Below, piece after piece: positions 11,461-25,400 of a stretch of 64,000 nucleotides of DNA; position 1 is the stretch's first letter, and the number at the start of each line of letters is the position of its first letter. The notes beneath the pieces were generated by a model. The model searched no databases. It had not been told where the DNA came from and worked only from the letters and a program-made list of their open reading frames with translations. Made by a program: the position numbers and the translations under genes. Source of the DNA: Saururus chinensis (lineage: Eukaryota; Streptophyta; Magnoliopsida; Piperales; Saururaceae); assembly GCA_035235625.1 (NCBI GenBank), contig CP141145.1:24182563-24246562 (forward strand), in the 5' to 3' direction.

Positions 11461-11790
11461 CAAATATGCACGCTAGCCATCACTAGCACATGCATCCACA
11501 CGTCAAACATGCACGCTAGCCATCACTAGCACATGCATCCACACGTCAAACATGCACGCTAGCCATCACTAGCACATGCATACATTCACACATACATCAA
11601 ACATGCACGCTAGCCATCACTAGCACATGCATACATCAAACGTACACGCTAGTCATCTCTAGCACGTGCACACACACATTCATACATACTTCAAACATGC
11701 ACGCTAGCCATCACTAGCACGTGCACACACACATTCATACATACTTCAAACATGCACGCTAGCCATCACTAGCACGTGCATAACCCATAC
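11461..11790. repeat. Tandem array around CATGCACGCTAGCCATCACT, seven or more units
   Basis: The core catgcacgctagccatcact followed by agcac(a/g)tgca recurs at least seven times, with spacers of variable length made of cacacgtc or cacattcatacatac. Unit length varies from about 42 to 62 bp. GCTAGC is itself a palindrome and is repeated in each unit. Confidence 0.85.
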
Positions 11791-12019
11791 ATAGCATACT
11801 GACATATTTGCTAGCCATCGCCAGCGCATACATAATCCACATCCGTAAAACATGCATACATCTCATGCATATCAATCATACCATACAATCATGCTTACAC
11901 GCACATCATGCAATCGGATCGTTACTTAACATCCAAGCATGGAATCATACAATCCTAGCATGCTGCTACTCATTCAAAGCATGCTTCATGAATTTACGAG
12001 TTCAAAGCTCCCCTACCTC

Positions 12020-13975
12020 GTAATCATGACGTTCGATGGCGAGCACACGACGGTGGCGGCGGCGGCGGCGGCAGAGTTGGCGGTCAAACCGTTGCCTAGC
12101 TGAGAGAGCTGCTGTCCCGAGGATTTTAGGATGCGCCGGAACTATCACGGCCAAACAGAGTGTCAGAACTCAAAGCGGTAAAACCCGCGATCCACGGCGG
12201 CACACTAGGGCGGCCGGGAGAAAAGTCGTGCCAACATATGTGGCGGTGCGACCCGAAGTCGATGGTGTATACTGAAGATCGGCCGGTGGCTAAAACGTGC
12301 TCAGCCGGCCACAAAGACGTCGAAATCGGCCGTGGACAGCACCCAACGGCGACGATTTCGGTCAACAAAGGCCCACATAAGGGCGGAGAGCGTGGGGCAA
12401 CGCTCGAGAACCAAAGGAAAGGTGGAGGACAGCTCTAGTGGTCAACTCCACTCGGTGGCAAAGCCAACCGATGGTTAGGCGGCACGAATGCGGCACCTAA
12501 ACCCAGAAGTACACGCGTGGCTACATGCGCACGCGGCCCAAAGGAGCGGGGGAGAGGGCTGAAAAGGGGGCGACCCAAGGCCCACAAAAGCCAACAGGGC
12601 TAAGGCCCTTAGCTGTGGCCAATCAAAGCGGCGACATCGCCGATCGCCACCCACAACCAATACCCATGGTGCGGGCGGCTATGCATCTCGCACGGTATAA
12701 GGCCATGACAAGCGGCCCATTCCGGGCGGAGTATATAATCGGGCCAAGTGGGGCTGACCCTCACTGTCGCCGAGCCGGGGCAGAGCCCATAATGGCCAAA
12801 TAGCATACGGCTCGCCGATGACCACGGCCCAAGACGCACCCAAAGCGTCTAATTGGGCGGAGCATGGCAATAGGGGCGAGGCGGGGTCGGAAACGGCAAC
12901 CCCCTACCGACACTGGGTCGAGGTAGGCTGGACAGAGTCCATCCGATGGCCGGACGACGACCGGAAACACACCGGCGTCCAAAACATCCCACGGACAGTG
13001 AGATGTGAATAGTAACAAAAACCCGACCAAAAGATCGGTAGCTCACCACGGAGCGAAGAAAGCATGGCGGCGGCTCCAGCCAGTGTCTATGGGTTCCTAG
13101 CGGCCAACTAAACATAAGTCTAGTTGAGAGCGGCCGCAAACGATGTCAAAATCGTACACCCACAGTGCAAAAACGGGATTGAAGGAGAGAAAAACCCGAA
13201 AAAAGGTTCGGTACCTCGTGGAGGAGCGAAGAAGCCGTGGCGGCGGTCATGGCCAGTACCTACGGACTCGTGGCGGTGAGGCAAAGCAGATCCTGACAAA
13301 AATCAATGGAATCCGACGACGGAGGAGGGAGAACGGAGCGACCGGATATGCCCTCGGGTTTTCTCAAAAACTCACTGGACGTCAAAAAAGTTTCTGGAAG
13401 TCGGTTCTGTGAAAACCGACGGGGAGGAAGATATGTATAGTTAAACTTTTTAATTTTTACATCTACGTCCCCAATGCGCGTTAACTCACTAGTTACGCGC
13501 CGAACCTCCAAAATTCGCGCCGTAAGCGCGCAGCGAGGCCCGTGGCCTGCGACTAAGCCCCACACCCAACTCTACGGGTATAAATATGGGGAAAAGACAC
13601 AAATACCCATACGCTGAAACGTCACATTTTCCTGCCGAAAATGACCAGAAAAATGGCAGAAAAATCCCAGAAAATCGTAGAAAAATCAGGGACCTTACAA
13701 AATGACACCGAAAACTCCTTCCAAAGTTTAGATGGAAATCCGAATTTATAGAAGGCATGTGAGCGTATGGCGAAGAAAGGGGTACACGTGCACATACCCA
13801 CACCACGTGCGACGCAGCACCATGGTCGGCGCAAGTGGCGATGTTGTGCATACGTCGCACGATGCACGTGCCCGCCGTGTGTCCCACCCGCATCGTGTGT
13901 CAACTGCACAAAAGGCCATGATCACACGGCACGGCCCACACGCCGCACTTTTTAAGTGAGTCCCGCCCATGTGGC
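12020..13975. other. GC-rich, CpG-containing segment inside the long LTR unit
   Basis: This stretch is clearly richer in G+C and CpG than anything else in the window. It contains many overlapping short frames on both strands, none with a recognisable domain. A TATA-like GTATAAATATGGGG lies at about 13578-13592 on the plus strand. GC-rich U3/R-like segments are also seen in the LTRs at 1-1.5 kb and 36.7-37.5 kb, so I treat it as LTR body rather than a gene. Confidence 0.5.
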
Positions 13976-14221
13976 ATGTTTCCCAATGTCATAACTTTCG
14001 CTTCCAAACTTTGTTTTGCATGCTCTTCGAATCGTTACACTCATTACTTCAAGTTCTACTTATATAGAAGAATTCTATCGCTTGAAACCCCTTAAAGCTT
14101 AATTAAAAATTACATAACTACTCTTAACTCCTCAATTTAGGTGTAATCGAGTATTACATTATTTATATAATTATTCCTTAAAATACTTCCAATAAACTGA
14201 AAGTTCACCGGACTTATAACA

Positions 14222-14700
14222 CATGGGGCCATAATAATAGGCCCTAACATAGAGGCCTCATTGCGGGTGGGCAACAACATGGCGAGACAAAAATAGGCCT
14301 ATAATATTAAAGGAACATATATGCACTATAAAAAGTAATATTAAATTTTAATAATTTAATATAAAAATTTAAAATGGTGACATGTTAAATATAATAAAAA
14401 ATTAAATATAGAAGCAATGTTAAAAATAATAGAAATATTTTAAATATAATAAAAATAAAATTTTAAAAATTATATATTTTAAATATTTTTTGAAAAAATA
14501 TCAAGTCTAATTATATATGCCTTCTGTTTTATATCAATAGTTTTATTTTAAAAATAATTTTTATTAAGCGATGAAACCTATTTTTAATAAAAGAGAAAAT
14601 AAATTTATAATATTAAATAAAATTAAATTAATAATATAAAATAAATTATTTTATTAAATAGAGTTATTAATATAACACGGGGAGTATAAGCTGGCACACG
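14222..14700. other. AT-rich spacer upstream of eL32, no gene seen
   Basis: Low-complexity A/T-rich DNA with runs of taaaattttaa type. It separates the LTR block from the eL32 promoter. Confidence 0.5.
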
Positions 14701-14730
14701 TTTCGTAGTCCACAACATGCATGGGTGATA

Positions 14731-15013
14731 GGCCCACTACACTTGTTCTTGGTCCATTAGTTGGCCCAGGCCCTCTTAGCCGGGAGCGGCTTCCGCTTCA
14801 TTTTAGGGTTAGGGTTTTTAAAGGGCAGAACCAAGAGCTCGACGCAGCGGCAGCGGTACAAACCCTAGCTCGTAAGCTCTCTCTGTCGTCGACCCTTCCT
14901 CTGCGATTTTTGGATCTTCATCTCGTTCTCTTGCATCCCCACAGCCGATCGAGGAGAACCATCTTCTTGAACTTGATCTAATACGGATTTGTTTCTGTGA
15001 TTAGGGAGCAAAC
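14731..15013 (+). promoter_or_regulatory. eL32 promoter and 5' UTR with Site II motifs, telobox and a leader intron
   Basis: GGCCCA (the reverse of TGGGCC, Site II) occurs at 14731-14736 and 14763-14768. A double telobox TTAGGGTTAGGGTTTTT lies at 14803-14819, and AAACCCTAG at 14860-14868. This combination is characteristic of plant ribosomal-protein gene promoters. A leader intron is likely, with donor GTAAGC at 14872 and acceptor AG at 15003-15004, ten bases before the ATG at 15014. Confidence 0.7.
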
Positions 15014-16015
<1,002 letters not shown>

Positions 16016-16668
16016 GCTTGAGCTCGTAATTTTTGAGTTTTTAAAAAGTTCTGCTTCCAGGGATTTTGTTATGTGATAATGATTATAACCTTTGATGAAC
16101 ATGTCAATCAGCTTTTTATGCAATTTTAGTGTTATGGCAACCCCAAAAATGTTCTCGTCTTCTGCACTTTGCTATTACAGTCAGGTATATTTGAAATGCT
16201 GAATTTTTGTATGGTTTTACCCACATTCTTGGTTGCTCGATAGCGGCTGATAGGAACAAACTGTCCATAATCTGTTAATGGCTACTTGATACGAATTGAT
16301 ATTACAATCACTGGGATGTCGTTTTACGTAGCCAGCTAGCTACTTTGGACGGACAAAAATTTGCAACATTGTGGGGATGAGTCCTGATATGAGTCTTTTT
16401 GATTCGACAACACTTTTTCTTTGCCCTGTTTACCAAATCTTTTACAATATGTTTATTGACAATGTTGACTCTACTAGTTGGAAAATTTATTTTGGGTACA
16501 AATTCATTGGGCGAATTACTCATTTCTGAAGTAAGAGGGAGGACGGTGGGAGAACTATAGATATCTTGGTTAGAGCATCTGATTAGTTATAATGAGGGGT
16601 GTTTGTCACTTTGGCCAGTCTTATTTCAGAAAATATGTTCTGTGAAAGTAATTTCTAATTCTTTTCTA
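16016..16668 (+). other. eL32 3' UTR and downstream spacer
   Basis: T-rich sequence after the stop, suitable for a 3' UTR over the first 120-200 bases. No discrete polyadenylation site can be fixed by eye and no other gene was seen. Confidence 0.4.
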
Positions 16669-17157
16669 GGGGCTGTTTGAGTGTGGAAGTCTATAGGAGC
16701 GGAAGTAAAATTTTTTAGAATTAATCCTATTGACTCGGTATTAAATTAGTATTAAGGTTGATAATATAATTCTTTTCAAACAAATTCGGATGGAACTTTA
16801 AATTTAATTTTAAAATTTTAAATTAATATAATTTTTTTTTTGAATTTGGATATGCATGTTTTTGATATTGTTTAACTCATTGATGTACTTTATCAATTTT
16901 AAACTACTTCGCATGCTCTTGAGACATAAATCAATAAGAGGGGTAATAATTAAAAAATAATAATTTTTTTAATTCTTAAATAGGGGTTGAGAACTAAAAT
17001 CGATGAAATCACCTTCTACAGTGATTTGGTGATTCCTTCGTAAACATGTTGGAATCGGCCTTCCAACTTTTATACCTAATTATAATTTCGTTGATTCCTC
17101 ATGGAATTGAGATGGAATTAGCAAAATTTAGCCCAAATTTAGATCCCAAATAACCCC
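16669..17157. mobile_element. Candidate MITE, about 490 bp, with GGGGYTRTTTG-like inverted ends
   Basis: The left end is GGGGCTGTTTGAGTGTGG and the right end, read inward, is GGGGTTATTTGGGATCTAAA; the first 12 bases match with two or three differences. The interior is AT-rich with no coding potential. The immediate flanks show no clear target duplication, so the family (hAT- or Harbinger-like) is not assigned. Confidence 0.45.
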
Positions 17158-19200
17158 TTGATACCAAGATTTTTGGGGGGTTGGGGTGAATTTTAAATTT
17201 ATGAGTTAACGAAAAATGAAGGCCTATTTACGATACCTAACCCAACAACCATTTAGGGGCTCATATGGGTTCGGCTTCCCGCAAAAGGGCCATAAAACGG
17301 AGGTGTTAGTATTTTTTGGCTTTAAGAACCCACGACCAACAACAAGCCACACGAGACATAGAACGGTCATTTTGCCTACCACCACGTATCAACCAATTTC
17401 ACTATAATTTAAGAGCATTGCCTGAAGGAATTTACAAAGCTTTCAAGTGCACTCAGAACAATGCCTTAGAACAGCCTCCTGAGGATTGTAACGAGAGTTC
17501 ATATACCTAGGGAGCCTTTGAAGCCAAAATGTGCATCCCATACCAGCAAATTAATTTGTTTCATTGCTTGCAAACGCCCCGCTATTGGTCGCTTTCGATC
17601 CATAGGCCAGAGTTTAGCCCAAAGCGAGACAAAATACCAAAGATTAGCTGAACTTCAAATGCCTACTCATCCACAACCTGCACGATATAATAATGTGCAA
17701 ACAAACTTGCATGCGTGGGAAGGCTTTTTTACGTTCCATACTAACAAGTCTAGTGTAAGTACACATGAGAGAACTTCATTCATGAGATCGATAGTTCAGT
17801 TGCTGTTAGTGTTATTGATGCTAACATGCATTTGCGTGTACACTGTCAATCTTAAATATCAATTACTCTCATATGTGGTTTATACTAGACTCATTGTCAG
17901 TAGGGAGCATAAAAAATTCTTCTACGTGTATAATATAACCAAAAAAAAATTCTTCTATGTGCATAATATAACAAAAACTATTTGGTATAATTGATTGTTA
18001 CTTTAATCTCGATTGGTTGATCATAGCCTCCAAACTTGTTCAAAATGTTCCAAACCTAATCAAACTTTACAAATCTAACAATCTCCCATTTAGGGATTGA
18101 TCAAGTTTTGTTCATCTAATTTATGAGCTAAACAAGATATTTGTGTTTTGAATCTTCTAGTTCTAGTTGGTTAAAGGTTGTTGGTACCCCAAGAATAGTA
18201 ATTTAATACAAACCTCTCATACTAATTAGAAGTAGGGCTCAGGTTGGGTTGGACTGGTTTTGAACCAACCTGATATAAAAATCTAGTTCCTTGAACCCAG
18301 CCAGATAGAAACCAAAAACCCAAAATTGGTATAGGAATTGAGATTTTATCTTGGGTTAGGCCACTTTCAAGAATTCAAACCGAACCAATACCAAATTAAG
18401 TCAGTTCTATCCCTCTTACATTACAAAAACTTGTACCACACGGGTTAGATAAGGTTTTTACTACATAATAACTTGAGTCAAGTCACGTTGGTTTGGTTCT
18501 TGGAATTTTTACCTACTAGTCCCGTCCTAACCCAAGAAGTACCTGCGTATTTTTCCCTGGACTCGAGTAGACCCGACTAGGCCAATTTTGGGTAGGTTTG
18601 ATCAGGTCAGGTCCGGGCTTTGAATGCAACCTTAACTAAAAGAAACTGTTCATTTCATTTGCCCACTGTGGCATCCATGAATGAGTTGTTCTTAGCTACC
18701 GCCTCAACTTGTATCCACTAAGATGACGTCTTACCTCATAGATGATACTTATCCACGTAACCTGTTGGCATCTGTGTTGGTGCTAGCGTCTTCTTAAACA
18801 TGCATGACTTCTTTCTGGTCGTGGAGCATTCAACCTTGAGATACCTTGCAATGTATCCTGACGCTTGCGCATCTTAGAAAAAATAGTACAGATGTCTTTG
18901 CATCTTGTTTTCGTTCCCAAAGCATTCCCGATATTTAACGCCAATTGTCAACCCCTTTTGCACATTAGAAAATGAGAGAAGTTTAAATAGAACTTTTATT
19001 ATCATAGTATGCAACACATTGAACCACAATGTTGGTGTTCTGCCATCAAGTATCTTCAGAGAAGGGAAAAAATACAACGTAGTCATTTTTTAACAAGAAA
19101 TGGGTTCAAATAGTACAAACAAAATTGCTTTGATGCAAAGATACAAAGTGATCGAAAGGAAAAAGTAACTTTTTACAGTGGTTGTTGATACACGTAGCAT
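17158..19200. other. Intergenic DNA between eL32 and SPPL; MITE-like repeat at about 18230-18620
   Basis: No gene recognised. The longest frame (17518-17994, plus) has no ATG at its start, contains a hydrophobic run and an internally repeated tail, and matches no known family, so I do not call it. At about 18230-18620 a stretch rich in GGGTTGG, AACCAA and CGGGTT phrases resembles the common plant noncoding MITE type seen again at 27.8 kb, but clean termini were not found. Confidence 0.35.
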
Positions 19201-19427
19201 GTCACTATTAATCTAAATACAGGTTTGCAGTTGCTCTTAGCAAGAAAAACAAGGGTTGCAGTTGATAGAACCTTCTGTTTCCAGATGCCGCACCTCACTA
19301 GTAGATTTATGGGCTAGCAAGAGCCTTTCTTCATCTGGAATTTCTGTCCTCACCATTTTTCCCTTCTGGCCCAAATATCACTCGTTGAAAAGATCAAAGC
19401 GGACCCCAATCTTGGGTTAAGAGAGGT

Positions 19428-22400
19428 TCAAGCCACCGAAGGAGTATCAGAGGATCTCTTACCGCTACAATTCCACAAGTCTTTAAGTTCACCCCTCAGC
19501 CAACCCAACATGACAATGACACCTATTGGTTGCAACAATAAAAACGCTTATCTTAGGAGTTTTATTCAAGTAAATTGAGCAGAAAACGAAGTCAGCAAGC
19601 CAATACCTAGTGTGCATGGGACAAGGTACAAAAGTGCAGGTTGGCCATGCCCATCCATGAGATATAAACCAAGATATGTGAGGAAAAGCCCTGAAGAAAA
19701 GTAAACAATCATCAAGGTTCAGTTTGCAATTCTCAAATAAAAACGTGGAAACAGTGTAAAAATGCAGATATTAATGGCTTGATTCTATCTAAGACATAAT
19801 CCTAAGATTATTCAAAAGATTAGAATTCATATCTATGGAGCAGCAGTGAGGTTGATAGGTGGAATCATTGACACGTTGGGCAGTAACAGCTGCTTCAAAA
19901 GCCCCAAAAAAATTGTTCTAACAAAAGACTGCCAGCGGATAGCCCACTTGATTCAATATATTAAACACTAATATCTTACTGATTTTTTCATTACTTATAA
20001 ATAACATGTAAAATTTGCAGACCAGGAGATGATACATGAAAAGACCGCAATTTGTTAACATTACAATAAACTAGTGATAATTATAAGACATCAAATGTGA
20101 AGCTGGCAGCATAGATACTAACTGCAAGATAGGCCATCCAACAAACAAGGTAGGTAGAAAAAGAGGAAGCACGGATGAGGAAATCTTGGATTAGAATGAA
20201 GAAAGTGACGCATAGGATGCTATAAAAAAGGAATATGTACAAAAAAAATGACTGAACAATCATAAATTTACAAATAAAAACACTTTTGACAGGGAGGTGA
20301 AGAACTAGAGACTGATGGCTAAAACCCTTCATGCAAAACATAAAAGGGCTAAGATAGTGAAAAAAACAATAATATAAAAACAGTATGCATGCTTTACTAA
20401 AATAGAATGAGAAATGAAAAGAAAAAAAATCATAGCCAAAGATTTTAATATGTAAGATCTACATCAACAACACTATAATACAATATATATCTTTTACTAA
20501 AATGAAATAGAACATACCAGGAAGAAGAGTCATATTGGCATGTTTCTAGCATGAGAGATAAAAACGGCAAAATGATTAGAAAAAAACTCACCAAATCCAT
20601 AGCCAATTATCAGCCAAAGAAAATATCCACGTAGAATTCCCTTCTTATTTAATTTGTCATATCTGCATTACAATCCACTATTAATTGCAAAATTGAGATA
20701 GTGGAATTATACATGAATCTAAAAAGAATGAGAGTAGTTAGATAAGTTAATATTAAAACCCTACTGTTAGACAATATATCTGCAGAAATACAGCAAGCAC
20801 TACAAAGAGATACTGAACAAGAAAGTAATCTACTTACCCTGAGTTATAAAAAATGAATGATAGCACATAATCACAATTAAGTACATACTCTTTGCTGAGA
20901 ACTAAAAGAAAACATTGTTTCATACAACAAAAGAAGTAAAACCTTCTGCTTCATTAAAAAGTCCTTTAAGCCTACAATAATCATATTCCAATTCTTATAA
21001 AAATAAACATATAAAAAATCCTTGGGAAATTCAAAAGTTAATGATCTGAAAAGGCTATCATACAGTAAATCGCTATTAGTTAACAACTTTATATTTTGAA
21101 AAGAGCGCAAACAGATTTCCTCAACCTTCTGCCTCACATTCATGATCTTATTGCCATTGAGGAGATAAAACTTAATTGTTTAATCATAATATTGCAGACA
21201 GCCATGAACTTGGCAAAAGGCAAAGCAGAATAATTATCCTTGTTTAACAACAGGAATAAGTTGACAGATAACACTTGCTGGTACTATTTCGTACCTATAT
21301 GAAAATGAGACAAGCAAACCCGGGAACAAGATATCTCCAAAACCAATCATATCATATCCGCCCCAAGGGTCAAAAAATCGAGGAATCCTCAAAAGCATAG
21401 GAATTGCTTCTCCACCACTGTTGTCACCACGAGCAACCTGAGGTATACACATATTAGTTCAATAACTAGTTCAAAATCACAAACAATCACTTCATTATTT
21501 AGAATATATCATTTTGACGCTGACAACAGAATAATATAACAAGCACATAGATAGCTCATTTATATAGAAAAATTATGTATCAAAATTTTCAAAAACTTCT
21601 GATACACAAATTAAAGGTAAAAAAGAAAGTATGCCCTTTAAAATGACATCCTAGAATTTTAATAACATAGAACCAGTCCCAAACTCAAGAATGGGGATAA
21701 ACACTAGCTAAACTTTATAGAGTGCGATAGTGGGAAAAAGGGGGGAGGGGAGAAAGGAAACACATATCAATTGTATAGAATAATACCATACGAGACAAGA
21801 TCAATCAAGTATTAAAAGATAGAACAAGAGGGGCTCACCGCAATCATTACACTTTCATGAAAAATTAGTGGTGACAAAAAGACCCAAAATATGTCATAGA
21901 AAAATGCACAGCATAAAAGCACTGCAGCAACCTGAATATGAAAAGTGGAGGCATTGTAAGCAGATAAAATGAGACAAGGAGATCCATGAGAAAACAGCTG
22001 ATCAGTAATTATGAACCTTGATATTTGGTAAGCGAGCCATTTGCAGAACTGTTATCATCAAACATATACCCTACAAAATAAAAATTAAAAAATTATAGAA
22101 TGACAAGGCACACAATGCTATCTGGTTCTTAAAATTAATGAAGTAATTTTTTTAGAACGCATGATGCATAACTGGCTAGATCAACTGAAAATCCCATATA
22201 TACCAGTACACATACAAGTAGAACAGCATTTACATGTGAAGTCAGAAGTTCCAAGAGTTTGTTATCAGTGCCAATTATTCAAATGATAAAGAAAAGGACA
22301 TATAGCACAATATGATCCTGGTAGATGAGACTTACAAGAATGTCCTGACCAATCCAGGCAAATGATGAATGCTGATGTGAAGCCCAGATAATAGAAAACG

Positions 22401-25400
22401 CCATACAGAAAAGCAAGACCACAATGGACAGAAATGTTACATCCCCAAAGAGAGGAAGCTTTATTGTCATCTTTGCGCAATTTTTGCACATTCTGCTTGG
22501 AAAAAAAAGAATTAGGAGAAAAATATGAGCAAGCAAAGGCAAACATATTAGAACTAACAAACACAGAAAATCACATTTCTTCCAGAAAAAGTATTCAATG
22601 CATTTCTATACCTTGAAATTATTGTAACTATGCAAACATGCATTCCCTGAAAAACAAGAACAATTTTAAATAAGAATCGCAAAAGAAGATCATCATCATT
22701 CATATTTTATACCTAGGTTTTCTTCAAGAAGCACGACTGCAGATAATTTTAAATACAAGATCTAACTCCACTCTGATGATGAAAATAAATGCATAAAGTA
22801 ACAATCAGGGACAGAATCGGGATTATCCACTAGAGGATGAGCACTCTCCTAGCCAAGTCAAGCCATGTTGACAAATGAACAAGGTGAAGACATAATGCTA
22901 GCTAGATTTTTCACATGCTGCCCCCACTCATGTGATTGAAACAAGTGATTGTAAAATGAAACATAAATGGAGCTCCAATATCTTGCAATTTAGAAACAGA
23001 TTCTATCTGTACCTCAGTGCCACCAATGCAAAACAGCACGATCAGCACCCATACAAACCAAGCTGACATGAAAAAGTACAATAACAATAAGAAGACAGAT
23101 GCTGATATAACAAAAACTACTGCTCCCTTAGCACTGATATCCAAGGTTTCTGAATCATCTTTGTTGGCTTCCAAAGCATTAGGAGTATCCTGACAAAAGC
23201 AATATCATCTTGAATCAAAGAAAAATAAAGATATCCTTATCTAACTTAAAGGAATTAACATTTTCTAATAACCAAGAAATAAAAGTTATTCAGATTCTTG
23301 AATAATCATCCTATTTTTAGATAATTACACATAATGCCTGTGCGTTATTTCCAAAAAAAACTTTGAAAGAAAGCAAATATATCAAAGAGAAAACCCAGAA
23401 ATAAAAAAATAATCCCACCTACAAAGTTAAAAAACCACAGCTGAAACTTAAACACAAGAGCTATACCAATAATAAAGGCTGCAACGTTTAGCTGAGAAAG
23501 AAACACAAAACCAAAACATCCACAACAGCTGAAATAATTAAAAATTTATTAAAGCAACGTCTTTATTATAAAAATAAATAAAAATAATCGCGGACATACA
23601 GAGAAAACACTGCAACTTTGGTGTATGTAGGAATGAGAGAGAGAGAGATATTTTCAATCATTTGCTTAATAAAACAGTACGTTTATTTATTCATAAAAGC
23701 CAATTTTTTAATAAGTATCCTATAATTTTACTACAATTAGTTCACAGTCTCATTATATGACAATAAAATTACCATTGCCATCAGCATATCCCTTCATTGA
23801 GTGAATGCATATCTCCACCAAACAATACTTCTACTTTTGTCACAAAGTTAAGTTAAAATAAAGAAATTAAAATCATGTTTTTCTTAGTGATTCATCAGTT
23901 ATTTTCAAAAATACCAATACAACAAACCAAAAAGTAGAATTTAAGCCTTATAAGCATGGTCAAATTAAAATCAAGCACACTAATAAATAATGCCAGAAAA
24001 ACACAAACTTTGATGGAAGGAATCAAACCTTTCTTGTCAATTCGTTATATTGCTCATCAGTCTGGTCAGACGCAACAAAGTCTTCCCAAAGGGTAGCGCA
24101 AAAAATTGTTCCAACAGCCATCAGCCACAAAAAGATTTCAGAGAAGTCCACCACTGGTCGATTAGGAGAATAAAGTAGGAGCTCCACTACAGAAGGAAAA
24201 CTTACGATTAGCCTACTGTCAATTGCTAAGTTTCAAAGTTTTAACTTCCGACTTCCGACAGTTATGGTAAAATAAAAGATAAGTCTTCTTACAGTTGACC
24301 ATTTTATTACTATGACCTCTTAGATTATAAATTAAAAAAATACCTTATATGCTTAAAACTTATGTCCCACAGAAACATACAACCCTAGAAAACATGGGAC
24401 TCCAAAAAATTTATTGAGAATGCACATAAAGTTGAAGTATGAAGCCCAACCCTTCCCATTGGCCATGAACTTTTTTAAAGTATCCCCTCCAGACTTTGGG
24501 ATCATTACAACTGGAATTGTGATGTCAAGGGAAGTATCATTCTCCGTGCATACCATTTTATAAAGATCTGCAGAGAATTTTAGAGGAGTGAAGGCCAAAT
24601 ATGTGGAAATAAGATAATAGAAAACTTTCAGGTCAGTAAACACATGAATGCTGTTGAAACGACTACAGATGCATCACCTTCTTTATCATTTATAATAAGC
24701 AAGCCAGAAGCACCTGCCAGTTGAGCAATTTGTGCCTTAGCAGTAAATGCACAATCACCGCGCTCTGCCAGGGCAAAACTACTTGATAACTGCATAGGAG
24801 GCAGCACAACTCGGATAAGAAAGCTGTCTGACAATTCAACCAAGTATAGCTGAAATAAAATGAGAACAAAGATAACACATAAAGGAGCCCTCACTTAAAT
24901 AACTCACTCTTGGTCCAGGAGGATCAATGGTAAGATCATGACAGAGAGCCATAAAAGTTGCAACTCTAATCATGAGATCTTCGGAATTATGCCATTTACA
25001 ATCGAAATATCAATTGAAGTGGACAAAAAAGAAAAGGTTGCCTATAAACTAAAACTTCCAACAAAATTTTCACTGTCAAATATGTCAGACAAAATGATGT
25101 TATGAAGATGATAACCTTTGATGACAAGTTAGTACAACAGCTTGGTGGATCTGCCAAAACAGCAGGCAATTGCTGAGCTTCCTTGTCTTTACTTGGCAGG
25201 GACAAACCAAAACGAGCACTTAAGCCAACCACACTTTCCTTCTGAATGCCATTTACCCAGTTCTTCACTTTAACCTGCAATAAGAAGTATTCTCATACCA
25301 TTTCAAACAAAGCCGTCCTAGTCACACCAATAGAAACCATAGTACAGAAGCTTTCATTACTACAACAGAAGAGTGTAAATATTAAAAATGAGATAAAGCA

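Larger units (their letters stand above)
8880..14221 (-). mobile_element. Very long (about 5.3 kb) gypsy-type solo LTR or LTR-like unit
   Basis: The plus-strand ends are TGTAACGCCCGAG at 8880 and CCGGACTTATAACA ending at 14221, giving TG...CA termini. On the minus strand the segment before the 8880 end (near 9420-9190) reads cagtatgaaaatacccagta, then ggttttgcaggttgtgcgg, and ends ctcgggcgttaca. That is the usual layout of the 3' part of Ty3/gypsy LTRs in plants, so the unit is oriented minus. It contains several tandem-repeat arrays (9.5-11.8 kb) and a GC-rich segment (12.0-14.0 kb) and has no retrotransposon protein. The flanks aaatg (left) and catgg (right) do not form a perfect 5-bp duplication. 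The unit could be an old insertion, a recombinant, or two LTRs fused. Confidence 0.6.

Noticed and set aside
9519-11790. CRISPR-like look of regularly spaced repeats
   Set aside because: Units are directly tandem or have spacers that are themselves repetitive, the DNA is plant nuclear, and no cas genes exist. They are minisatellites in an LTR.
12036-13970. Many overlapping 60-134-codon frames on both strands
   Set aside because: Chance frames in a GC-rich LTR segment; all strands and frames are equally open and none has a recognisable domain.
8880-14221. Perfect 5-bp target duplication for the long LTR unit
   Set aside because: Flanks aaatg and catgg do not match; shifting the boundary by one base gives acatg versus aaatg but breaks the TG...CA ends.
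17518-17994. 158-codon plus-strand frame downstream of eL32
   Set aside because: It has no ATG at its start, no recognised domain, and a repeated KKFFYV.NITK tail from a local sequence duplication. It could not be supported as a gene.
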